64,000 bases of DNA. It comes from Nitrospira sp. CG24B (GTDB lineage Bacteria > Nitrospirota > Nitrospiria > Nitrospirales > Nitrospiraceae). The stretch is from positions 1,469,441-1,533,440 of the forward strand of contig NEWS02000004.1 in the NCBI GenBank assembly GCA_002869845.2, written 5' to 3'. How positions within the stretch are numbered: the first letter of the stretch is position 1; every line of letters begins with the position of its first letter. Below are positions 39,301-46,013 of this stretch, in pieces. The notes beneath the pieces are model-generated. The model searched no databases, had not been told where the DNA came from, and saw nothing but the letters and a program-made list of their open reading frames with translations. Both the position numbers and the translations under genes were made by a program.

Positions 39301-41089
39301 CGAATTTCTGTCCGAAGACTCCGTCGGTATCAACGTTTCCGACCTGATCCCCATGTCCTTCCCACACGACAATAAAGTCGCCTGAATCATTTACGCTAAC
39401 CGAGGGATTGGTCTGATCGTTTGCAAACGTCGTGTTGACCAGCAGGGGAAAGAAGAGCGGAGTTCCGGCTGCGTCAAATTGTCTGGCATAGACACCGAGC
39501 CCCAATCCGGTGGCTCGATAGGCCACAGTGAATCGGCCATCGCCACTCATATCCACAGCGGCTCCCCCCGCGTTGGACTGAAAAGCTCCATCAACTTGAC
39601 CGCTGGTTTGTGGAGTTCCAGCACTGTTATATCGTTGGAATAAGACATCTCCGTTGCCATCATCCCACACCACGACGAAGTCGCCCGAGTCGGCAATTCC
39701 CACCGATGGATCTTGCGCAGCCGCAGCAGTATCGACCGCGATATCGCTGCCCATCAGCCCGCTGCCGAAGCTCCCCTGTCGAACGAAGATGCCTTCATTG
39801 GCGCCGCCGTTACCTTCCCAGGCGATCACGAAATCGCCGGTGTCGTTCATGTTGACTGACGAATTGTGCTGGGTGTTGGAAGTCGTAGTATTGACTGGCA
39901 CGTCTGCCCCATCGACAGCCGTGCCGTTGGCTAAGAAGCGCCGCATGTACACGTCGCTACTCCTCGTCCACGTGACCACAAAGTTCCCGCTGTCGTCTAC
40001 AGCCACATCGGCCCATTGGTTGTTCACGCCACCCGTGTTGACTTGAAATTGCGCGACCTTCGCATTGCCGTCTTTGTCCAAGACTTTCGCAAACACTTTG
40101 TCGCCTGTAGTCTCGTCCGTCCACACCACGACGTAATCACCATTGGATGCGATATCGACAGCCCGTTCGGCGCCTCGTACCGGCCCGCTGGTTTGCTCAT
40201 CGTTCCCGGAAGGATCGTTGACCGTGAATTCTCCCGTAGACGTCAAAGTCATTAGCAAACCGTCCCAGGTCTGTCGCGCGTCAGAGGTGAAGGCGACTCC
40301 CGTTTCTATGGACCCAACTGAATATTCCAGGTCCCAATCCCCGCCCAAGTCAGCATGGCCAGTCAGATCGACGCTTGCGGCTACGTCGGCGCCTGTCAAT
40401 TGAGCCAGCCGGGCAGCTGCATCCCCGCCGAGCTCGCCCTGCCCGAAGTTGCAACCATAGATCAGCAGATCGGCATTCTCGCTGAGGGATTGGCCGATCA
40501 TGACGAGTTCATCCGCATAGGGGCCGTTCATGGCCTCGAGCGTCAGTCTTGCACTGCCGAGGGTCAGTTCAGCCTGGCTTCCGTGGGAGATGATGTGAAT
40601 GGCGTCGACGCCGGACCTGCCTACAAGCACCTCAGCCATCTGCTGCACGCCGTCGCGGGCAGGATCGAAGACGAAGACTTCGACGTTGGGGCTGATGCCA
40701 TCGAGCAGTTTGTGGTAGTCGCGCACGCTGGGAGAGAGAAACACGATTTCCTGACGGGCCGCTGACGTATCGTAGGCCGCCAGCGCATCGTACAAGGCTT
40801 GGTCGCTCGAGCTGAATTGTGGTTCACCTGTGGGTGCCGCAGCGGGTGGTGTGTCAGATGTTGTCGCGTCATCGGCTGAGAGGGATGCTTCGGCTTGACT
40901 CTGGGCGAGTGGCTCGGTGGCAACGGTACTGAGCGTCGCCACACCCGCCCCATCGAACATGATCCGTGGTTCGAGCGCGAACCAGGAGGCGCCGTATGTG
41001 GGGAGGGGCGGACTCCCGTATACATAAGTCGGCCGCTGCCCGCAGGCAGGCTTCACTTCGCCCTTCTTACGTCTCCGTAGTATTCTCAT
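36395..41089 (-). CDS. Giant DUF4347 surface protein with propeller and cadherin-like repeats
   Basis: 1564 residues. The basic N-terminus has no classical Sec signal; FALEPRIMFDGAG at 38-49 is the LEPR-type motif of large exported proteins. DUF4347 at about 110-275 contains HIISHG (His169) and LLIYGCN (Cys213). Residues 310-650 hold seven repeats of about 50 residues centred on lines such as SGDFVVVW, suggesting a seven-bladed propeller. Residues 655-1350 are Ig/cadherin-like repeats (NDAP motifs, DVDAGGG). A Pro-rich linker, a C-terminal helix (about 1479-1502) and a basic tail complete it. Likely an adhesin-type surface protein anchored at its C-terminus. Its stop overlaps the kinase gene. 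Confidence 0.88.
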   Translation of the reverse strand: MRILRRRKKGEVKPACGQRPTYVYGSPPLPTYGASWFALEPRIMFDGAGVATLSTVATEPLAQSQAEASLSADDATTSDTPPAAAPTGEPQFSSSDQALYDALAAYDTSAARQEIVFLSPSVRDYHKLLDGISPNVEVFVFDPARDGVQQMAEVLVGRSGVDAIHIISHGSQAELTLGSARLTLEAMNGPYADELVMIGQSLSENADLLIYGCNFGQGELGGDAAARLAQLTGADVAASVDLTGHADLGGDWDLEYSVGSIETGVAFTSDARQTWDGLLMTLTSTGEFTVNDPSGNDEQTSGPVRGAERAVDIASNGDYVVVWTDETTGDKVFAKVLDKDGNAKVAQFQVNTGGVNNQWADVAVDDSGNFVVTWTRSSDVYMRRFLANGTAVDGADVPVNTTTSNTQHNSSVNMNDTGDFVIAWEGNGGANEGIFVRQGSFGSGLMGSDIAVDTAAAAQDPSVGIADSGDFVVVWDDGNGDVLFQRYNSAGTPQTSGQVDGAFQSNAGGAAVDMSGDGRFTVAYRATGLGLGVYARQFDAAGTPLFFPLLVNTTFANDQTNPSVSVNDSGDFIVVWEGHGDQVGNVDTDGVFGQKFASTGTRIGSEFLVNQTTANVQDRASVAMLDSNNFVVVWTGSDGAQTDVFARQFGTAVNTPPTLDLDANNSSGATGNNYLFTFTEGAAATAIADTDTDLVDADSPTFASVTLAVSGLLDGNAETLVLDGDTFALATAVAGQNTTGGSYHVVITTGAGTAALTITKQGGGTFSEVETETLIEAIQYRHTDTSAPTDGDRLIDVTVNDGALDSAIARTTINVNPMNDAPVVTAPGAALSATEQVGLTIHGTGFGVSDVDAGGGSAAATLNVGEGTLTVVAGTSGVTIVGGNGTGTVTLSGTIAQINNLLTGGGTGTITYLNGLNAPSASTTLTVTVNDQGNTGADPGLTGTGTTEEGSNSVTINLSAVNDDPTNVGSLPTDVTVTEDVLSNVDLSLIDLSDVDAGGGNLTVTLTTATGGNLIAVSGGGVTVAGSGTGVLTLTSTHANLNTYLNSAANVQYLHGTANTNGNNADTITVQVSDNGNTGSGGGGTLSLGTVNMDITAQNDAPTITALADQTIPEDGTTGALAFSVSDVETAAGSLTVTAVSSNTTIIPNGNLTLVDLGGGNWTIAATPALNQTGGPVTITVTVSDGTTSTNETFDVTVTAQNDAPVIISNGGGPVANITVPENGTVVTTVTSSDADGGPAVYSIVPVGSGGGADAANFTINSSTGVLSFAAAPDYEAPTDVGADNVYDVTVQVSDGNGGTTIQALSIVVTDVNEGLPPPPPIPPSLVPQPPAPPSGAGPLPAGSPPSSPVVVPAPASPKPNSEVPFVPVPPGNDPDGTALLSSEMPGAPQPKGLNTPASSIQFMREIRGYVEAGVAPRMYQADKEVPRAFDGQTLEKTSTGLSEAFRTSLGVVEEDLRRATDMSESSLKFAVGVTNLGGVSLTAGVIAWLLRSGALLASLAATLPAWRHFDPLPVVLTSDRTRRRSTADTVVAADRENKQFRGLRDLLDKKGDKGRSEGEGREG

Positions 41090-41185
41090 GATGATGGGGA
41101 GAAGACCTCGGTTTTCGAGTTACCCAAGAATTTAGCAAGGCAGGTGCCAGTTGACGAAGTTAATTCCCCTTTCTTACAGGGCGCT
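41090..41185 (-). promoter_or_regulatory. Conserved 5' leader of the giant DUF4347 gene
   Basis: Matches 22996-23085 in blocks (GGAGAAG, CAAGGCAG(A/G)TGCCA, TTCCC..TTCTT..CAGGG on the plus strand). A small hairpin (CTCGAAAACCGAG on the minus strand) lies close to the ATG. There is no good purine ribosome site next to the start, so structure in this leader could govern translation. Confidence 0.5.
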
Positions 41186-41200
41186 TATACCGCGCCCTGC
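41178..41200. other. Perfect 8-bp hairpin in the leader
   Basis: CAGGGCGC and GCGCCCTG are separated by seven bases, at the outer edge of the conserved leader. No T-run follows on either strand. It is absent from the paralogous leader at 23085. Confidence 0.4.
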
Positions 41201-42545
41201 GGGGCAATTCACGCCGTGCAGCAGAATGTGACAAAGCATGCATTCTTGTCCGATATGTTGAAGAGGGGGGCCACCGCCACCTCGATGATTTTCCCAACAA
41301 CCAGCGTGTCGATCGTGGCGCGGTGGTTTGCAGCATGGTGGCTAGAAAATGCGCTCAGGCCAGGACATAGGCGCAACACCTGAGTTTGGGATCGGGTTTG
41401 GTTTCCGCCGCTGCACAGAAGGCTGCCACTCGCCGTTCGTGCGGTCAGACGTTCCCACCTAGCCTTGGAGACACAGCTCTGCCGTGTCTATCGACCAACG
41501 GTAGAGGTTTTTATTTATCTTTGTACGAGCGTACCCACCTCTCATGGTTTGATATCAGTTTTTCACTTTTGGGACATTTCTCTATCAGTCTGACCCACAT
41601 GATCACGCAATCAGCTCCGTACGGGTTCCAGCTCATGGTCGCTGAATAACCTGCATGGGATAGGTAAAACCGAGGAAACTCTGTTTTCCCTTTTTGGATA
41701 TTGTATTTCTTGGTAACTTGCGTGGAACTAGGCGAGGGATCATTCCCTCTTAGTTGCTACGGGTTCATCCATCAGCAAGGAGATTCTTATGAAATAGACG
41801 GGACCAACAGGGAATTCAACGGGCTTGCCTGTCGCCAACCCTTCTCAGTCGACTCAGTCGGCCAACGCCGCTCCGTCGGTGCAATTCGATGTTTCCAATC
41901 TTCAGAGCTCCTACGCAAACGTATGTAATGTGTCTTCACCTCGCGAAGAAGTGGTGCCTGGTTTTTGGCGTGAATACTGTGTGGGATGCGCGGACAAGCA
42001 AACATCCACGTTCAGCTAACCAGCCGTATTGCACTCAATCTCTTGCGGCAAAATGATAGGCGCCTGTGCTCACTCGTATGGTGACCGAATATGAGGCGAG
42101 ATTCGGAACATGGCATGACGATGCCAGGTCACAAACCAATGCGGCATGAGGCAGGATCTCGCCCCTTTACATGGGCAATCCACCCTGCTTTACTAACCTC
42201 TTCCACATAGACTAATACTGCCAGACGATTACCAAGCTTCGGCATTACACAGGAGACGGAACCGACTGCTTCCACCCTTTTTAGGGTTGCCTGCACAATG
42301 TTCGCGCAGCACCTGAAGGGACATTGCTGATCTGGCGTAATTGAGCGTACAAATCTTCATCATCGTGATTGATTCTTTCTGAAAAAACACAGTTGTGCCT
42401 TTTTAGATACAGTTACATTACAAAACGTGTCCTGCATAATATTGTAATAACAACATCTTACATGCATAAAGCACAGGCACATGAATTGCTTTACCTTAAA
42501 GTGAGATAGTCGTGTTTAAGCATTTGTCTCTATGAGGGAGGACTT
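41201..42545. other. Long intergenic region between the giant gene and lpxC
   Basis: About 1.35 kb without a gene that I can support; short open frames lack ribosome sites and family features. It holds the shared upstream element (41469-41588), a small palindrome TGGCAT/ATGCCA near 42112-42126, and an AT-rich stretch (about 42360-42520) that probably contains the lpxC promoter. A small RNA is possible but not shown. Confidence 0.5.
41469..41588 (-). promoter_or_regulatory. Upstream element shared with the tolC operon
   Basis: Similar over about 120 bases to 29102-29220, in the same orientation relative to the genes. The best-conserved core on the minus strand is CCAAAAGTGAAAAA followed by TGAT, CATGA, AGGTG, GTAC, TCGTA, AAGATA and TAAAA. 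It lies about 380-500 bases before the giant gene, so if it is the promoter the message has a long leader. Confidence 0.5.
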
Positions 42546-43475
42546 GTGCGCAATCAACAAACTTTGGCATCGGCAGTAACCTGTTCTGGTGTGGGACTCC
42601 ACTCTGGCCAGTCGGCGTCGATTACGCTTCGGCCTGCCCCCCCTGACACCGGAGTGGTTTTTGTCAATCGCAAGGCGAACGTTGATACGTATCTTTCAGC
42701 CTCCGTTAAGCATCGTGTCCCAACCGAATTATGTACAGCCATCAGCGGCAATGGGTTTCAAGTTCAGACCATTGAACATCTGCTCTCAGCGCTGTCAGGC
42801 CTTCATGTCGACAATGTCTTCGTCGATGTATCGGCAAGCGAAGTTCCCGTCATGGATGGAAGCGCCGCGCCCTTTGTCCGGCTGATTCAATCCGTTGGTA
42901 TTGTTCCTCAGAATCGGAAGCAGCCGTTTCTTAAGATTGTGGCGCCGATCGAAGTGACCGAGGGTTCGAAGCGTGTTCGGATCGAACCGTCACCCACCCC
43001 GAAGATCACCTACTCCATTCACTATGAACATCCTCTGATCAAAACGCAGACCTATACCTATGATTGCTCCGCCAACGCGTTTGAGAATGAGATCGCCGAA
43101 GCCAGGACATTTGGGTTTCTGTACGAAGTCCAAGCCTTGTGGGCTCGCGGGCTCGGCAAAGGCGGAACCCTGGACAACACCATTGTCCTGTCGGATGACG
43201 GGGTCGTCAACGAATCCGGCCTCCGATTCAACGATGAGTTTGTCCGCCACAAAATCCTTGATCTGATCGGTGACTTTTCTCTTATGGGGATGCCCTTCAT
43301 CGGTCACATCGTTGCCGACCGGTCAGGACATGCACTCCACACGCGGTTGGTCCAGCAGATCCTGACTCAGCCAGAGAAGTGGGTACTCCTCAACTCAGAA
43401 CCATCAAGAGAAGGGAAGCGATCAGCCGCACACGCGCTTCACCTTCATCCAGCTGTTGCACTTCAGGCTTCTTAG
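42546..43475 (+). CDS. lpxC: UDP-3-O-acyl-N-acetylglucosamine deacetylase
   Basis: 309 residues from a GTG preceded by GAGGGAGGACTT. Zn-dependent second enzyme of lipid A synthesis in the cytoplasm. The start RNQQTLASAVTCSGVGLHSG is typical. The first zinc His is in IEHLLSAL, and the HKILDLIGD motif supplies the other zinc ligands and catalytic residues. It implies a lipopolysaccharide-bearing outer membrane. It stands alone rather than in a cell-division cluster. Confidence 0.95.
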   Translation: MRNQQTLASAVTCSGVGLHSGQSASITLRPAPPDTGVVFVNRKANVDTYLSASVKHRVPTELCTAISGNGFQVQTIEHLLSALSGLHVDNVFVDVSASEVPVMDGSAAPFVRLIQSVGIVPQNRKQPFLKIVAPIEVTEGSKRVRIEPSPTPKITYSIHYEHPLIKTQTYTYDCSANAFENEIAEARTFGFLYEVQALWARGLGKGGTLDNTIVLSDDGVVNESGLRFNDEFVRHKILDLIGDFSLMGMPFIGHIVADRSGHALHTRLVQQILTQPEKWVLLNSEPSREGKRSAAHALHLHPAVALQAS

Positions 43476-43556
43476 TAGTCTGCAGGGATTATATCTGGCT
43501 GATTGCTGATCTTCTGGTAGGACGCGCTTTTATTCCAATACATCGCAGTATGTGTA

Positions 43557-43586
43557 CGCCGGGAGTGAGTGGCCTCACCCCCGGCG
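43557..43586 (+). terminator. GC-rich hairpin after lpxC
   Basis: Arms CGCCGGGaGTGAG and CTCACcCCCGGCG with a three-base loop, about 80 bases after the lpxC stop. It lies between convergent genes. No clear T-run follows, so it may act on either strand with a factor. Confidence 0.5.
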
Positions 43587-43695
43587 CATCACATTATAGC
43601 GGGGATTACTTCTTCTTCTTCTTTGCTGCTGCTTTCTTTGTCGCCAAGAGTCTCACCCCCCTTCGTCGTATCACGTTAGGCCCGTTAACTGATCG

Positions 43696-44217
43696 CTATA
43701 CCGCCTGAATCAACATATCGTCTAACGCCTCGAACGTGTTGGGACCGACTTTCCTAAACCGCTTGTCACGTTTGAGCGACGTGGCAATCGATGTCAGCGG
43801 CGTTTTCCCTTTGATCTGCAACCCGCCTTCGATGAGACGCTGCACCAACTCCTTCGCATGCATGGAGCGGTTTGATTCACGGAGGATCTCATAGGCTGCT
43901 TGCGGGACGCTTTTCCCAACGTACTTACTTCGGCCAAGCAAAATTTCTCGCGATTGATCGGTCACGTCCATGACCTGTGAAGGCCGAATGCCCCTGGAGT
44001 CGTCTGCGGGAATGATTTGATTGGAGAGACTGGCGAGCTTGGCCTTGTCGGCCTCGACGCGATAGAGGGTTTCAGCAAGTTCGAGATATTTCTTAATCGT
44101 CGCAATTTCGTCATCCAACCGACGACGCTTCTTCTCCAGGTCCTGGAACCGACTCTTGTAGGCGTTAATCCGTTGTTCCAGCCCAACGAGAATGTCTCTT
44201 AATTCCTCCACAAGCAC
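43696..44217 (-). CDS. Coiled-coil protein with HARE-type winged helix
   Basis: 173 residues. Residues 1-65 form a long coiled coil (GLEQRINAYKSRFQDLEKKRRRLDDEI shortened here to its key feature: heptads of Leu/Ile). From about 105 a HARE-HTH domain follows (VPQAAYEILRESNRSM, KGKTPLTSIATSLKRD, FRKVGPNTFEAL), a fold that occurs in RNA-polymerase delta subunits and restriction enzymes and is thought to contact nucleic acid or nucleoprotein. The reading frame stops at a TAG (43698-43696), yet the same frame continues for 29 codons into a Lys-rich tail ending at 43606. Convergent with lpxC. Confidence 0.82.
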   Translation of the reverse strand: MLVEELRDILVGLEQRINAYKSRFQDLEKKRRRLDDEIATIKKYLELAETLYRVEADKAKLASLSNQIIPADDSRGIRPSQVMDVTDQSREILLGRSKYVGKSVPQAAYEILRESNRSMHAKELVQRLIEGGLQIKGKTPLTSIATSLKRDKRFRKVGPNTFEALDDMLIQAV

Positions 44218-44416
44218 CTCTCGTAAAGCATGCTTGCTTTATAGCATTGCTTCTAATCTCTGTCAAGTTTCTTGATTCAAATAATATGTTCGCTCAATAA
44301 ACATGCTCTTGCGCTCATGTAATCCTTGCCTGTGCATTGTAGGAAAGGCTTGTTTCTGTGAAAAGCACCGTTATCCGCTCGATTCCATGCAGGGCATGCT
44401 ACAATCCGGCGTGCCG

Positions 44417-45226
44417 ATGCTTCATGATCACCCGTCCCACGACATTCTGCTCGACACGGCGATTGCCGCCGGCAAAGAAGCTGGCGCCCTCCTCCGGACC
44501 TATGCAAGTTCTGGGTTCCGCATCGAGTATAAGAATCCAATCAATCTAGTGACGGACGCGGACCGTGCCGCTGAACAGTGTGTCATCGACCATATCCGGG
44601 CTCGCTTCCCCACCCATCGATTCCTGGCCGAGGAGCGTGGCCGTATTGAGGAGGCCCCGTCACCCTATCTCTGGGTCATCGACCCACTCGACGGCACCAC
44701 GAATTTTGCCCACGGCTACCCCACCTACTGCGTCTCTATCGGACTTGAGTATGAGGGGCGCTGTATTCTTGGCGTGATTGTTGACCCCTCACGGGATGAA
44801 CTCTTCACAGCTATTGAACATCGTGGCGCTCGGTTGAACGGTCACCCCATCCATGTCTCCAAGACGGCAACGCTCGACAGCAGCCTGCTGGTGACAGGCT
44901 TCGCGTACGACATCCGAGACACACCGCGCAACAACCTGGATCATTTTGCTAGGTTTGCACTCAAAGCACAGGGACTTCGGCGAACGGGTTCTGCGGCATT
45001 GGATCTCTGCTATGTGGCAGCAGGACGCTTCGACGGGTTCTGGGAAGTCCAGCTCAATCCTTGGGATATGGCGGCTGGATCAGTCATTGTAAAAGAAGCC
45101 GGTGGACGGCTGACCGATTTCAGCGGAAAGGATCTCTCCATCTACGGACAAGAGCTTGTCGCGAGCAATGGACAAATCCACGAGGCGATGCTCCAGGTTC
45201 TCAAGCAAGATGCTCCAGGGACATGA
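44417..45226 (+). CDS. suhB: Inositol monophosphatase family protein (SuhB-like)
   Basis: 269 residues from the ATG at 44417 (MLHDHPSHDILLDTAIAAGKEAG), which fits the family start. In-frame ATGs at 44387 and 44396 are possible, but none has a clear ribosome site, and a TACAAT at 44398 could be the -10 of a very short-leadered message. Mg-binding motifs are VTDADRAAE, EE in LAEERG, WVIDPLDGTTNF and NPWDMAAG. Hydrolyses inositol-1-phosphate or similar sugar phosphates; SuhB also assists rRNA antitermination in some bacteria. Confidence 0.9.
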   Translation: MLHDHPSHDILLDTAIAAGKEAGALLRTYASSGFRIEYKNPINLVTDADRAAEQCVIDHIRARFPTHRFLAEERGRIEEAPSPYLWVIDPLDGTTNFAHGYPTYCVSIGLEYEGRCILGVIVDPSRDELFTAIEHRGARLNGHPIHVSKTATLDSSLLVTGFAYDIRDTPRNNLDHFARFALKAQGLRRTGSAALDLCYVAAGRFDGFWEVQLNPWDMAAGSVIVKEAGGRLTDFSGKDLSIYGQELVASNGQIHEAMLQVLKQDAPGT

Positions 45227-45324
45227 ACCCACGATGGAGGTGTGCCTCGTGAAGCTTCCTCACCAATGTACAACACAAGTGTGGATACGGTATGCTGTAG
45301 ATATCGATCAACCGGAGTCTTCGC

Positions 45325-45606
45325 ATGGCGCGTGCCGTCCCTCCACCAGAACAACCGAATAACAGTCTTTCCGGTGATCAACCCGTTGATCCGGCCTGGG
45401 ACGTGGAATTGCTCCGCGTGCTCGTCAGCCGAAAAGGGATACAAGTCGAAGCCCAATGGGCGATCCACCCTCAGTTGAAGCAGGACTTGTTGCCTGCCGA
45501 ATGGCAGGAAGTGAAGGATCTCATGACACAGGTGACCGACATCGTCGGTAATCGCTTCTCCGAAGCTCTGGCGAATGTCGAGCCTATCCCTCCGGGCCAT
45601 GCCTGA
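45325..45606 (+). CDS. Conserved hypothetical protein (93 aa)
   Basis: ATG preceded by CCGGAG at suitable spacing. A Pro-rich N-terminus is followed by a mostly helical body (WDVELLRVLVSRKGIQVEAQW, LPAEWQEVKDLMTQVTDIVG). Soluble, no Cys, no signal peptide. Not a family that I recognise. It stands between suhB and the AhpD-like gene, all on the plus strand. Confidence 0.6.
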   Translation: MARAVPPPEQPNNSLSGDQPVDPAWDVELLRVLVSRKGIQVEAQWAIHPQLKQDLLPAEWQEVKDLMTQVTDIVGNRFSEALANVEPIPPGHA

Positions 45607-45665
45607 TCGCTTCATCGCGCGACTTCTTTCTTTTCCACATCATCGAATCACAGGGGAGGTTCCTC

Positions 45666-45998
45666 ATGGACTCGTATTACCATTCGCATGATCTTGGCAA
45701 ATTTGCTGACATCGGAAAGGGCAACAAAGCCCTGTGGGAGAAGTTCAAGAGTTATTACGACGCGGTGTTTGTGGAAGGCGCGTTGACGGAGCGAGAGAAG
45801 GCGCTCATTGCCCTCGCCGTCGCTCATACCGTGCAATGCCCCTACTGTATCGATGCCTACACCCAGGCGTCACTGGAAAAGGGATCGAACGTCGAAGAGA
45901 TGACGGAAGCCGTCCACGTCGCCTGCGCCATCCGCGGCGGGGCGTCACTGGTCCACGGTGTGCAGATGAGAAATGTGGCGGAGAAGCTATCGATGTAG
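45666..45998 (+). CDS. AhpD/carboxymuconolactone-decarboxylase-fold protein with CxxC
   Basis: 110 residues with a strong GGGGAGG ribosome site. The AhpD-like core ALTEREKALIALAVAHTVQC leads into CPYCIDAY, a CxxC redox pair followed by His-rich helices (VHVACAIRGGASLVHG). Such proteins act as thiol peroxidase-like partners. The opening (MDSYYHSHDLGKFADIG) resembles the peroxidase-like proteins encoded with arsenosugar-biosynthesis genes in other bacteria, but no arsenic gene is nearby. It converges on the radical-SAM gene with 15 bp between stops. Confidence 0.85.
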   Translation: MDSYYHSHDLGKFADIGKGNKALWEKFKSYYDAVFVEGALTEREKALIALAVAHTVQCPYCIDAYTQASLEKGSNVEEMTEAVHVACAIRGGASLVHGVQMRNVAEKLSM

Positions 45999-46013
45999 TC
46001 GGCTTAAGGAGAA

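Noticed and set aside
37181..39385. Several long plus-strand frames opposite the giant gene
   Set aside because: Low-complexity mirror images of the repeat region on the coding strand.
36395..41089. RTX-type type I secretion substrate
   Set aside because: No glycine-rich nonapeptide repeats and no ABC exporter; the protein ends in a membrane helix and basic tail.
45142..45615. 157-codon minus-strand frame
   Set aside because: Antisense to the end of suhB and to the 93-aa gene, which has a ribosome site.
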